The notes: generated by a model from the letters alone, not told the origin. A stretch of 25,250 nt of DNA from JAWVFK01 sp033856175 (GCA_033856175.1 JAWVFK010000025.1:1-25250), one strand, 5' to 3'. Positions 1 to 7,457 are shown, counted from the first letter of the stretch. Numbers and translations are program-made.

Positions 1-499
1 AGCCCTGCCGCGGCTCGGCCGGCAGGCCGTCGTCCTGGACCGCCCAATCGGGCCAGCCCTCGCCCTGGAAGCGCTCGTTGTAGAGGTCCTGGTGGAAGTC
101 GAGCAGCGAGTAGATGCCGCGCCTGGCGAGCGCCCGCTGGGTCGCGGCGACGTGGTTGAGATAGCGGTCGTTGTAGCTGCCGGGATTCGGCTCGATCGCC
201 TTGTAGATCAGCCCCAGCCGCACCGTGTTGAAGCCCTTGCGGGCGAGGAAGTCGATGTCCTCGGCGTCGAAGCCGGCGCCGGCCGGGTCATACGGCGCGA
301 CCTTGTAGACCATGTTGACGCCGTGAAGGGTGACGACGCGGCCCTGCGCGTCGGTGATCCAGCGGCCGCTGTGCCCCAGCGGCGAGCTGGCCGAGGCCGA
401 TGCCGGCAGTGCCAGCGCCAGCACGGCCGCCAGCATCGTCAAGCCGATTCCCGCCGAGCCGAGGGCTCCGCTTCTCATCCTTCCCTGCACCGGCTTCAT
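1..499 (-). CDS. Secreted GH5 endoglycosylceramidase-like hydrolase, N-terminal part (cut by window edge)
   Basis: About 166 codons of the N-terminus are present; the gene runs off the left edge. The protein begins with a basic stretch and then a signal peptide (LTMLAAVLALALPASASA, about residues 20-37), so it is probably exported. The mature part reads GRWITDAQGRVVTLHGVNMV, then FNTVRLGLIYKAIEP and YSLLDFHQDLYNERF with GWPDWAVQDDGLP. This order matches the start of GH5 endoglycosylceramidases (the LHGVN strand, the conserved Arg of NxVRLG and the DFHQD motif), which cleave the sugar-ceramide bond of glycosphingolipids. The catalytic glutamates lie outside the window, so activity cannot be judged. 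The start is ATG at 499; an in-frame ATG at 478 right after a GGGAAGG sequence is an alternative. It could be a different GH5 subfamily acting on another glycoside. Confidence 0.75.
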   Translation of the reverse strand, partial: MKPVQGRMRSGALGSAGIGLTMLAAVLALALPASASASSPLGHSGRWITDAQGRVVTLHGVNMVYKVAPYDPAGAGFDAEDIDFLARKGFNTVRLGLIYKAIEPNPGSYNDRYLNHVAATQRALARRGIYSLLDFHQDLYNERFQGEGWPDWAVQDDGLPAEPRQG

Positions 500-537
500 C
501 TTGACAGCCGCCGAGCGGCGGGCGCGCGGGTCGCTCG

Positions 538-1320
538 TCAGCCGGCCGCGGCTTCGGCGACAGCGCCCATCGCCTCGGCGCTGGCGCTGGCGAGGCCGCG
601 GACGACGATGACGTCGAGGGCCTCGTAGGCGCTCAGCTCGCGCTGGGCCTCGTCGCGGTCGACGGCGGCGACGCCGACCGTGCCCTCGGGCTCGCCGAGC
701 CGGGCGAAGTGGTTGCGGTAGCCGTCGTGGAGGTCGCGGTAGAACGACTCCTCCTTGGCGAGCCGCCCGGCGGCGTCGGGCCCGACCGCGGTGCGGACGT
801 AGCCGAGCACCGGCGGCGTCTCGCGCCCCGCCTCGGCCGCCCCCTGTTCGACGTGCCGGCGCGCCTCGGCAGCGAATCCTGGCGTCATCCAGTTGAAGAA
901 GGCGCCGTCGTAGCCGGAGCCGGCGAGCGCACACATCTTCGGCCCCATCGCGGCGAGCACGAGGCGGACGCCGGGCAGCGCCTCGCGCAGGCTCGGCAGC
1001 GCCTCGCGCATCGTCGTCAGCGGCTTGGCCGAGAAGCCGGCGCCGACGCCGATCCAGAGCCGCGCCGGGTCGAGCCCGACCGCCGCGATCTTCGCTGCGA
1101 TCCCCTCGGACTGATGCCGGTCGAGCGCCATCACGGCGACGCCGAGATCCAGCTCGGGTGCGCCCTCGGCGAAGACGGCCAGCGTCTCGAGCCCGTTGGC
1201 GCCGGGGTGGTCGTTGGACCACAGCGAGCCGTAGCCGAGCGCAGCGCAGCGCTCGGCGAGGGCGCGGGCGACCTCGGCGTCGAGGCCCGCGGCGACGCCG
1301 AAGCCGCGCGAGCGGCTCAT
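538..1320 (-). CDS. LLM-class F420-dependent oxidoreductase-like protein
   Basis: This 260-residue protein has the TIM-barrel pattern of luciferase-like monooxygenases, many of which use coenzyme F420 in actinobacteria. It shows YGSLWSNDHPGANGLETLAVFA near the N-terminus, GVAVMALDRHQSEGIAAKIAAVG in the middle, WIGVGAG, and a substrate-side stretch YDGAFFNWMTPGFA. I chose ATG 1320 because it overlaps the stop of the upstream RNA methyltransferase as ATGA, a typical translational-coupling junction; an ATG 24 bases further upstream lies inside that gene. The protein is shorter than many family members (about 300 residues), consistent with a compact subgroup. The substrate is unknown, and FMN use instead of F420 cannot be excluded. 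Confidence 0.8.
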   Translation of the reverse strand: MSRSRGFGVAAGLDAEVARALAERCAALGYGSLWSNDHPGANGLETLAVFAEGAPELDLGVAVMALDRHQSEGIAAKIAAVGLDPARLWIGVGAGFSAKPLTTMREALPSLREALPGVRLVLAAMGPKMCALAGSGYDGAFFNWMTPGFAAEARRHVEQGAAEAGRETPPVLGYVRTAVGPDAAGRLAKEESFYRDLHDGYRNHFARLGEPEGTVGVAAVDRDEAQRELSAYEALDVIVVRGLASASAEAMGAVAEAAAG

Positions 1321-2576
1321 GCCCGCTCCAGCAGCGCCACGCACTCGATGTGGGGCGTCTGCGGGAACATGTCGACCGGCTTCACGCGCCGCAGCCTATA
1401 ACCGGCCTCCTCGAGCTGGGCGGCGTTCGGCGCCAGCGTCGTCGGGTTGCAGGAGACGTAGACGATGCGCCTGGCGCCGCACTCGATCACCCGGCGGACG
1501 ATCTTCGCCGAGAGGCCGGCGCGCGGCGGATCGATGACGACGACGTCGGGCTCTCCCGCCCGCTCGAGAAGCGGCCGGATCGTCGTTCGCGCGTTGCCCT
1601 GGAGGAAGTGGGCGTTGGCGATGCCGTTGCGCGTGGCGTTGGCCTCGGCGTCGGCGATTCCCTGGGCGCTCAGCTCCAGCCCCCAGACCTCGCCGGCATG
1701 GGCCGCCAGCGAGAGGGCGATCGTGCCGGTGCCGCAGTAGAGGTCGAAGACGCGCTCGCTGCCGCTGAGGCCGGCGGCGTCGGCGGCGATCGCGTAGAGG
1801 CGCTCGGCCATCTCGGTGTTGGTCTGGAAGAAGGCCTCGCCGGAGATCCTCAGCGAGAGCTCGAAGAGGCGCTCGGAGAGCTGGGCTTCGCCGACGACGC
1901 GCGTCTCGCCCTCGGTCCCCCCGCTCGTCTCGTCGACGACCGTGTGCAGGTCGACCGGCAGCGGCCGAGGCAGCTCGACCGGTGAGGTGACCAGGCGCGT
2001 GTGCAGCTGACCGGTTCGCCGCCCTTCGCGGACGACGAGGTTGCGCAGGGCGCCGCGCTGCTCGCGGCGGTCGTAAGGCCCGATCTCCCCGGGCAGCTGC
2101 TCGGCCCAGGCGCGGATCCGGTTGCGCTCGGCGTTGTTGGCCGCGGAGGCGAGGTGACAGTCCTCGATGTCGGTCACCTCGTCCCAGCGGCCGCGGCGGT
2201 GGAAGCCCAGCACCAGCCGGCCCTGATCCGAGCCAAAGCTGTACTCGAGCTTGTTGCGGTAGCGCCACTGCTCGAGCGCCGGCTCGATCGGCTCGAGCTC
2301 GAAGTCGCTGAGGCCGCCGAGGCGCTGGAGGGCGTCGGCCACCTGGGCCTGCTTGGTCTCGAGCTGCTGGGCGTAGGCGAGGCCCTGCCAGGGGGCGCCG
2401 GGGCAGGGCTCGCCGCCGTGAACGCAGACGTCGGCGATCCGGTCCGCGCTCGGCCGCAGGATCTCCAGCGCACGGGCCTCGGCGTAGCCGCGCTTGGCCT
2501 TCTCGACGCGGGCGCGAACCCGGTCGCCCGGCAGCCCGCCGGCAACGAAGACGACGAAGCCGTCGAGGCGGGCCAC
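1317..2576 (-). CDS. TrmA/RlmD-family 23S rRNA or tRNA (uracil-5-)-methyltransferase
   Basis: SAM-dependent enzyme expected to methylate C5 of a uridine in 23S rRNA (RlmD/RlmCD type) or tRNA. The C-terminal half has the methyltransferase motifs VFDLYCGTGTIALSLA and VVIDPPRAGLS, and the catalytic cysteine in YVSCNPTTLAPNAAQL. Cysteines at VCVHGGEPCPGAPW and DIEDCHL sit where the family binds a 4Fe-4S cluster, but the usual third cysteine of the CGGC motif is replaced (CPGAP). The given start is the first canonical codon (GTG 2576). It removes the first strands of the N-terminal TRAM domain, which remain readable upstream to about 2639 (LLELEVDSLANGGNGVARLDG), so the real start is probably ATA 2639 or an in-frame CTG. 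It lies directly downstream of the phasin-like gene and is coupled to the LLM oxidoreductase. Confidence 0.9.
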   Translation of the reverse strand: MARLDGFVVFVAGGLPGDRVRARVEKAKRGYAEARALEILRPSADRIADVCVHGGEPCPGAPWQGLAYAQQLETKQAQVADALQRLGGLSDFELEPIEPALEQWRYRNKLEYSFGSDQGRLVLGFHRRGRWDEVTDIEDCHLASAANNAERNRIRAWAEQLPGEIGPYDRREQRGALRNLVVREGRRTGQLHTRLVTSPVELPRPLPVDLHTVVDETSGGTEGETRVVGEAQLSERLFELSLRISGEAFFQTNTEMAERLYAIAADAAGLSGSERVFDLYCGTGTIALSLAAHAGEVWGLELSAQGIADAEANATRNGIANAHFLQGNARTTIRPLLERAGEPDVVVIDPPRAGLSAKIVRRVIECGARRIVYVSCNPTTLAPNAAQLEEAGYRLRRVKPVDMFPQTPHIECVALLERA

Positions 2577-2635
2577 GCCGTTGCCGCCGTTGGCGAGGCT
2601 GTCGACCTCCAGCTCGAGGAGGTCGCCCTTCGCCG

Positions 2636-3247
2636 CTATTTCTTCTTCAGGCGCTTGTCGGCGGCGGCCAGGACGCTCTTGCGCTTGGCGTTGCGCGCCT
2701 CATAGGTGCGGACCTTGCGCAGGTCGGCGGGCGAGAGGTCGCCGAGCCGGTCGACGATCTGCTTTGCCTTCAGGTGGTCGTAGGCGGTGATCGGGAAGTT
2801 GCCGAGGCCGGCCTGGCGGCGAAGGCGATCGGCACGGGCCAGCGGCTCGTCGGCGACGTCGCGCAGGCGCTTGGCCGCGGTTGCCCGGGTGTCCTCGATC
2901 TGCTTGCGCGCCTTGCGCGCGGCGGCGGTCGTCTGCTTGCGAACCGGTGAGGCGGCATCCAGCGTCTGGCTGCGGGCGCGCTCGAGCAGGCGCTCGAGGT
3001 CGCGAATCAGGCCCTCGGTCTGGCCGCGGGCGTCGGTGATCAGCCGGCTGACGAGGTCCTCGGCGTCGCCGCGAGTCATCCGCCCGCGCTTGACGGCGTC
3101 GTCGACGACGTCCTGAAGCCGCTCGCGCGAGACGGTGACGCTGCGCTGGAGGGCATCGCGGAATGCCTGCACGCTGCTCTCGACGCTGGCGCTGTCCGCG
3201 CTCTTTTGCTGGGCCTTGGCTGGGGTCTTTTTGGTTTTCTTCGCCAT
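2636..3247 (-). CDS. Phasin-like coiled-coil protein with Lys-rich ends
   Basis: 203 residues, almost entirely helical and charged. It starts with MAKKTKKTPAKAQQK, followed by a segment like phasins or polyhydroxyalkanoate-granule regulators (VQAFRDALQRSVTVSRERLQDVVDDAVKRGRMTRGDAEDLVSRL, about residues 27-70). A long coiled coil with Arg/Lys/Ala repeats follows. A C-terminal hairpin (ITAYDHLKAKQIVDRLGDLSPADLRKVRTYEA, then NRK-type residues and VLAAADKRLKKK) resembles a short domain that ends many uncharacterised actinobacterial proteins. A role as a granule, nucleoid or envelope-associated scaffold is inference only. A TAGCAT -10-like element lies 8 bases before the ATG. Its TAG stop overlaps the suspected ATA start of the downstream methyltransferase, suggesting one operon. 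Confidence 0.75.
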   Translation of the reverse strand: MAKKTKKTPAKAQQKSADSASVESSVQAFRDALQRSVTVSRERLQDVVDDAVKRGRMTRGDAEDLVSRLITDARGQTEGLIRDLERLLERARSQTLDAASPVRKQTTAAARKARKQIEDTRATAAKRLRDVADEPLARADRLRRQAGLGNFPITAYDHLKAKQIVDRLGDLSPADLRKVRTYEARNAKRKSVLAAADKRLKKK

Positions 3248-3258
3248 GGAGGTCGATG

Positions 3259-4074
3259 CTACCCACTGACGGCGGTTTCGAACAAGGCCTCGACCGGCGC
3301 GTGGTCGGAAAGTCGCAGGGCGAGCCCGCGCTCACGGGTCTCACGCCGCGCCGGCGGCCATGCGTGCTCGGGCTCAACGACCTCGAGCCCGCGGCCGAGC
3401 AGGTGGTCGATGCCGGTCGCGATCGCCGGCTCGCTGAACGAGTAGCGGCGCGCCAGCTCGCCGAAGACGGCGGCGTGGGCCGGTCGCAGGTTGAGGTCGC
3501 CGCCGAGCAGCAGCGGCGCCGAGCCGGCCCAGCGCACGGCGGTGGCGGCGGCGCTGCGAAGCTCCTCGGCGGCGAGCGGGGGGCGGTCGTTGGTCGCGTG
3601 CAGGTTGGCGATACAGAGGCCGCTGTCGAGACGGCAGAAGGCCAGGGCGCGGCGCTCGGGACGAAGGGTCAGCTCGAGGTCGCGGCGCTCGACGATCCGG
3701 CCCACCGCCGGCCTGACGAGCGTCGTGTTGGAGCCGCCCTCGCCGGAGGCGATGAGGTCGGGGTTGAGCCGGGCGACCAGCTGGCGCAGCGGCGCCAGCG
3801 AGTTGCGCGAGGTCAGCACTCGGTGAGCCGCGGCGCCGCAGTCGGCCGCCAGCCGGTCCGACCAGCGCGGCGGGCACTCCTGCAGCAGGGCGACGTCCCA
3901 CTCGGCGCGGGCGAGGAGGTCGGCGAACTCGGCGTAGAGGTCGCGATTGACCTGGACGTGGGTCTCGCCGCGCTCGCTGATCCGCAGCAGGCGCGAGCGC
4001 CAGCTCAGCAGCTCGCGCTCGGGCGGCGCGTCGCGGCCGTGGAAGAGGTTCCAGCTGATCGCGCGGATGCGCAC
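3259..4074 (-). CDS. Endonuclease/exonuclease/phosphatase-family protein
   Basis: 271-residue protein with the DNase I-like fold motifs in order: ISWNLFHGRD at the N-terminus, WDVALLQECPPRW (metal-binding Glu), IANLHATND, LLLGGDLNLRP, GIDHLL and the C-terminal LSDHAPV catalytic Asp-His pair. All key residues of the EEP superfamily are visible, so it should be an active metal-dependent phosphodiesterase or nuclease; substrate unknown (DNA, RNA, phosphoinositide-like or nucleotide). No signal peptide is seen. I chose GTG 4074 instead of an ATG at 4203: the homology begins at VRIRAISWN, and a TACGGT -10 element ends exactly 6 bases upstream of the GTG, as for other genes here. The gene is divergent from argF. 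Confidence 0.85.
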   Translation of the reverse strand: MRIRAISWNLFHGRDAPPERELLSWRSRLLRISERGETHVQVNRDLYAEFADLLARAEWDVALLQECPPRWSDRLAADCGAAAHRVLTSRNSLAPLRQLVARLNPDLIASGEGGSNTTLVRPAVGRIVERRDLELTLRPERRALAFCRLDSGLCIANLHATNDRPPLAAEELRSAAATAVRWAGSAPLLLGGDLNLRPAHAAVFGELARRYSFSEPAIATGIDHLLGRGLEVVEPEHAWPPARRETRERGLALRLSDHAPVEALFETAVSG

Positions 4075-4080
4075 GCCGCC

Positions 4081-4086
4081 ACCGTA
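4081..4086 (-). promoter_or_regulatory. -10 element TACGGT for the EEP-family gene, leaderless type
   Basis: On the minus strand TACGGT is followed by 6 bases and then GTG 4074. There is no Shine-Dalgarno sequence. Transcription would start at or within a base or two of the GTG. No clear -35 hexamer is seen. Confidence 0.5.
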
Positions 4087-4156
4087 CCCAGGCGGGCGGT
4101 TGCGGGAAACGGCGCCCGTGGCCGCCGGCCTGCCGGGAAGGCCGGCGGGCCGGCCG

Positions 4157-4162
4157 TAGTAT
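4157..4162 (+). promoter_or_regulatory. -10-like element TAGTAT upstream of argF
   Basis: TAGTAT lies 14 bases before ATG 4177, giving a predicted 5' leader of only about 7-8 nt without a Shine-Dalgarno sequence. The position fits the argF side of the divergent argF/EEP intergenic region. Confidence 0.35.
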
Positions 4163-4176
4163 CGGCGCCTTCCCCG

Positions 4177-5070
4177 ATGGCCTCCGACGCGGACACCAGG
4201 CACTTTCTCACCGGCGCCGAGCTCAGCGGCGGCGAGCTGGGCGCGCTGCTCGACCGCGCCACCGAGCTCAAGGCCGGCCGGCCGAGCGAGGGCGCCGGCG
4301 TCCTCGCCGGGCGCAGCGTCGCGATGGTCTTCGAGAAGCCCTCGACGCGGACGCGGATCTCGTTCGAGGTTGGGATCGACGAGCTCGGCGGCTCGCCGGT
4401 CGTCCTGCGCGGCGAGGAGCTGCAGCTCTCACGCGGCGAGTCGGTGCGAGACACGGCGCTGGTGCTCTCGCGCTATGTCTCGGCGATCGTCGTCCGCTCC
4501 GGCTCGCACGAGGCGGTCGCCGAGCTTGCCGAGCACGCCGCGGTCCCGGTCGTCAACGCCCTGACCCCGGAGCACCATCCCTGCCAGGCGCTCGCCGACC
4601 TGATGACGCTGCGCGAGCGCTTCGGTGAGCTGAGCGGCCTGCGGGTCGCCTATGTCGGCGACGGCAACAACGTCGCCCGCTCGCTGGCGATCGTCGGCCG
4701 CAGCGCCGGCGTCGAGGTCGTGGTCGCGGCGCCGCCGGGCTACCGGATCGAAGACGGCGTCGCCGCCGATCAGACCGACGACCCCAAGGCAGCGGCAGCC
4801 GGCGCCCGCGCCCTCTACACCGACGTCTGGGTCAGCATGGGCGACGAGGCCGACGCCGACCGCCGCCGCAGCGACCTCGCTCCCTACCAGCTGAACGAAG
4901 AGCTCCTCGCGATCGCCGCGGACGACGCGATCGTCCTCCACTGCCTGCCCGCCCACCCCGGCGAGGAGATCACCGCCGAGGCTCTCTACGGCGATCGCTC
5001 GGCCGTCTGGGACCAGGCCGAGAACCGCCTCCACGTCCAGAAGGCCCTGCTGGAGCTGTTGCTCGGCTGA
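4177..5070 (+). CDS. argF: Ornithine carbamoyltransferase
   Basis: Converts ornithine and carbamoyl phosphate to citrulline in arginine biosynthesis (cytosolic, normally trimeric). The 297 residues match the family length. The carbamoyl-phosphate loop STRTR is at 56-60, HPCQ at 134-137, the ornithine-side SMGDE at about 220-224, and the catalytic HCLP at 255-258; none is degraded. The reading frame is open for another kilobase upstream, but that part runs antisense to two minus-strand genes and has no family similarity, so ATG 4177 is the start. No other arg genes or ArgR site lie nearby, so argF stands alone, followed by tRNA-Glu. An anabolic role is inferred because arcA and arcC neighbours are absent. 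Confidence 0.95.
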   Translation: MASDADTRHFLTGAELSGGELGALLDRATELKAGRPSEGAGVLAGRSVAMVFEKPSTRTRISFEVGIDELGGSPVVLRGEELQLSRGESVRDTALVLSRYVSAIVVRSGSHEAVAELAEHAAVPVVNALTPEHHPCQALADLMTLRERFGELSGLRVAYVGDGNNVARSLAIVGRSAGVEVVVAAPPGYRIEDGVAADQTDDPKAAAAGARALYTDVWVSMGDEADADRRRSDLAPYQLNEELLAIAADDAIVLHCLPAHPGEEITAEALYGDRSAVWDQAENRLHVQKALLELLLG

Positions 5071-5093
5071 GCTCGCTGCGAGAATCGGCGCGC

Positions 5094-5165
5094 GGCCCCG
5101 TGGTGTAACGGTTAGCACGCCAGGTTTTCAACCTGGTAGCGCGGGTTCAACTCCCGCCGGGGCTA
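5094..5165 (+). tRNA. tRNA-Glu (UUC anticodon)
   Basis: A complete cloverleaf can be drawn: acceptor GGCCCCG/CGGGGCT (G1-U72 wobble), D stem GTGT/GCAC, anticodon stem CCAGG/CCTGG with loop TTTTCAA (anticodon TTC), T stem GCGGG/CCCGC with loop TTCAACT. CCA is not encoded. It lies 23 bases after argF and may be co-transcribed with it or have its own promoter. Confidence 0.95.
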
Positions 5166-5193
5166 TCTAGGCGAACCGAATCGCGCGCTCGAA

Positions 5194-5199
5194 TAGCCT
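5194..5199 (+). promoter_or_regulatory. -10-like element TAGCCT upstream of lgt
   Basis: TAGCCT ends 9 bases before ATG 5209 with no Shine-Dalgarno sequence between them, so the mRNA would be leaderless or nearly so. Confidence 0.4.
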
Positions 5200-5208
5200 G
5201 ACGCCGCG

Positions 5209-5973
5209 ATGCAGCCGGAGATCCACCTCGGCCCGTTGACGCTGCAGACCTTCGGGATCATGTTCGCGCTGGCGTTCGTCGCCGCCGGGGCGCTGATCTC
5301 GCGGCGCTTCGCCGAGTGGGGCAAGCCGCCGGACTGGGCCTACGAGATGGTCTTCGCGGCGATCGTCGGCGGCATCGTCGGCGCCCGGCTCTATTACCTG
5401 GTCCAGAACTACGACTCGGTCAAGGACGACCTGCTCGGCAACCTCTTCTCCGGAGCAGGGCTCGTCTGGTACGGCGGCGCCCTCGGCGGCGCCCTCGGAG
5501 TCGCGCTCTGGGCGCGCTGGCGCGGCTTCCTCGGCCTGCGGCTGCTCGACCTCGCCGCGGCGCCGCTCGCGCTCGGCTACGCGGTCGGCCGGGTCGGCTG
5601 CCAGCTATCCGGCGACGGCGACTACGGCAAGGCCTGGGACGGGCCCTGGGCGATGTCCTATCCCCACGGGACCGTGCCGACGACCCAGGAGGTCCACCCG
5701 ACGCCGGTCTACGAGACGCTCAGCATGGCGCTGATCGCCTGGGCGCTCTGGCGCCTGCGCGACCGCTTCCGGCCGGGTGTCCTCTTCGCCCTCTACCTCG
5801 TGCTCTCCGGGCTCGAGCGCCTCCTCGTCGAGTTCCTTCGCCGCAACGACCGCGTCGTCATCGGCTTGACTACGCCCCAGCTCGAGAGCCTGGCGCTGGT
5901 GGCGATCGGCGTCCTCTGGGTCGCCCACCTCCGCTGGCACGGCGGCCTGCGGCCCAAGGCCTCCTCAGCCTGA
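5209..5973 (+). CDS. lgt: Prolipoprotein diacylglyceryl transferase
   Basis: Integral membrane enzyme that transfers diacylglycerol from phosphatidylglycerol to the lipobox cysteine of prolipoproteins, the first step of lipoprotein maturation. The 254 residues include about seven hydrophobic segments. The N-terminus (HLGPLTLQTFGIMFALAF), GGIVGARLYYLV with the conserved Arg, VWYGGALGGALG, the signature GRVGCQLSGDGDYG, and HPTPVYE plus the GLERLLVEFLRRNDR segment near the C-terminus are all classic Lgt motifs. The sulfate-binding lipoprotein at 20045-21067 is one likely client. It is convergent with the SDR gene 33 bases downstream; no clear terminator lies between them. Confidence 0.95.
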   Translation: MQPEIHLGPLTLQTFGIMFALAFVAAGALISRRFAEWGKPPDWAYEMVFAAIVGGIVGARLYYLVQNYDSVKDDLLGNLFSGAGLVWYGGALGGALGVALWARWRGFLGLRLLDLAAAPLALGYAVGRVGCQLSGDGDYGKAWDGPWAMSYPHGTVPTTQEVHPTPVYETLSMALIAWALWRLRDRFRPGVLFALYLVLSGLERLLVEFLRRNDRVVIGLTTPQLESLALVAIGVLWVAHLRWHGGLRPKASSA

Positions 5974-6006
5974 GCAGCCGCGACGCCGATCAGCGCCCGA
6001 AGCCGG

Positions 6007-6747
6007 TCAGACCGATCGCAGGGCGCCGCCGTCGAGCGGGATGACGGCGCCGGTCAGGTAGGCGGCTCGGGTCGAGCAGAGGAAGGCGACGAGGTCGCCG
6101 TACTCCTCGGGCCGGCCGAGCCGGGCGGCCGGAACGTCCCTGCGCGCCTGCTCCTCGGCGGCTTCGAGCGAGCCGCCGGCGTCGGCGAGGCGCTCGGTGC
6201 CAAAGCGCCCGGTCGCGACGGTGTTGACGGTGATGCCGTCGGCGCCGACCTCGCCCGCAAGCGTCTTGAAGAAGCCGACCGCCGCCATTCGCATCGCGTT
6301 GGAGAGCGTCAGGTGGGGGATCGGCTCGCGCACCGAGGTCGAGGAGACGTTGACGATCCGCCCCCAGCCGCGCTCGCGCATTCCGGGAAGCGAGGCCTCG
6401 ATCAGCCGTCGCGGCGCCAGCACGAGCGAGCGGTAGGCGGCGTCCCACTCCTCCTCGCTGTTGTCGAGTGCGCCGCCGAACGGCGGCCCACCCGTGTTCG
6501 TCACCAGGATCTCGACCGGGCCGAATCGCTCGGCGACCTCGCCCGGCAGCGCGCTCATCCGCTCGAGGTCATCGGAGTCGGCTTCGAAGGCCGCCGTCTC
6601 GCCGTCGATCGTGGTGCGCGCCTGCTCGAGCCCCTCCAGCGAGCGCGACGCCATCGCCACGCGCGCCCCCTCGCGCGCCAGCGCCGTCGCTATTGCCCGG
6701 CCGATGCCACGGCTGGCGCCCATGACCAGAGCTGTCTTTTTGTCCAT
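6007..6747 (-). CDS. SDR-fold protein of the BKR-like subgroup, lacking the usual catalytic Tyr
   Basis: 246 residues with a Rossmann fold: GASRGIGRAIATALA (glycine-rich NAD(P) loop, about residues 10-24), ILVTNTGGPP in place of the usual NNAG, GRIVNVSS (catalytic-region Ser), and a C-terminal GAVIPLDGGALRSV. At the active site the usual YxxxK reads LSNAMRMAAVGFFKTLAGEV, so the Tyr is absent and the Lys shifted. This matches the known BKR-like group that resembles 3-oxoacyl-ACP reductases but lacks a perfect catalytic tetrad. The reaction is therefore uncertain. ATG 6747 has a TACGGT element about 18 bases upstream. Next to lgt by convergence only. Confidence 0.85.
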   Translation of the reverse strand: MDKKTALVMGASRGIGRAIATALAREGARVAMASRSLEGLEQARTTIDGETAAFEADSDDLERMSALPGEVAERFGPVEILVTNTGGPPFGGALDNSEEEWDAAYRSLVLAPRRLIEASLPGMRERGWGRIVNVSSTSVREPIPHLTLSNAMRMAAVGFFKTLAGEVGADGITVNTVATGRFGTERLADAGGSLEAAEEQARRDVPAARLGRPEEYGDLVAFLCSTRAAYLTGAVIPLDGGALRSV

Positions 6748-6857
6748 CTCGAGGTCGATTCGCGGACCGTAGCGTGATCCTTGACCGCGAGCCGTGTTTC
6801 ACCATCAAGGAGCACGAATCTCGAAGCCCCGGCCGCGCCGGGGGAAAGGAAGCGGAA

Positions 6858-7412
6858 ATGAAGCGATACCTACTGTTGCTCTTCAGCCTCGCCGCGATCG
6901 GCGCGCTGGTCATGGGGCTCTCGATCGCTCGAGCGTCCGATGACGAAGGCGACGATCACGGCGCAACTGCCTGTGAGGTCGACGACAACGGCGATCACCA
7001 CGAGGCGGGCGACGACAACTCGGACGACCTCTCGGGCTCGATGGATGACGACAACATCCAGGGCAACGGCGGCGACGACGAGATCGACGGCGATTCCGGC
7101 GATGACGACATCTGCGGCGACGATGGCGACGACGACATCAACGGCGGCCCCGGCGACGACGAGCTGCGCGGTGGTCCCGGCGATGACGTCGAGAACGGCC
7201 AGGGGGGAGACGATCTCGTGATCGGCAACTCCGGCAACGATCGCCTCAATGGCGGCCCCGGGCGCGACAACGTCCGCGGCGGCTCCGGCAGGGACCGGAT
7301 CAGGGTCCACGGCGGCGGTCGTGACCACGTCAACTGCGGCGGTGGCCGCGACGTCGTGTTCGCCGACAGCCACGACAGCGTCTCCGACAACTGCGAAGTC
7401 GTACACCGCTAA
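6858..7412 (+). CDS. Small secreted RTX-type (hemolysin-type) calcium-binding repeat protein
   Basis: 184 residues. A signal peptide (MKRYLLLLFSLAAIGALVMGLSIARA) is followed by an Asp-rich linker and about nine glycine/aspartate repeats of the GGxGxD type (GNGGDDEI, GGPGDDEL, GGPGDDVE, GNSGNDRL, GGPGRDNV, GGSGRDRI, GGGRDHV), which form calcium-binding parallel beta-rolls in the RTX family. The C-terminal CGGGRDVVFADSHDSVSDNCEVV contains paired cysteines that could form a disulfide, a common ending in actinobacterial versions. There is no catalytic domain and no type I secretion partner nearby; the Sec-type signal suggests export by Sec. ATG 6858 is chosen because it follows GGGGAAAGGAAGCGGAA (good Shine-Dalgarno) and begins the signal peptide. 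Role unknown: extracellular calcium-binding or matrix protein. Confidence 0.85.
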   Translation: MKRYLLLLFSLAAIGALVMGLSIARASDDEGDDHGATACEVDDNGDHHEAGDDNSDDLSGSMDDDNIQGNGGDDEIDGDSGDDDICGDDGDDDINGGPGDDELRGGPGDDVENGQGGDDLVIGNSGNDRLNGGPGRDNVRGGSGRDRIRVHGGGRDHVNCGGGRDVVFADSHDSVSDNCEVVHR

Positions 7413-7457
7413 ACCGGTAGCCAGTGGATCTCGCCCGGCGCTGCCGGGTGAGCCAGC

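Noticed and set aside
709..1401. Long plus-strand frame antisense to the LLM oxidoreductase
   Set aside because: A GC-rich shadow frame (Arg/Gly/Val-rich); the minus strand holds the recognisable protein.
3163..4176. Open plus-strand frame continuous with argF, adding over 300 residues at its N-terminus
   Set aside because: It runs antisense to the phasin-like and EEP genes, shows no carbamoyltransferase similarity, and argF is complete from ATG 4177 with all motifs.
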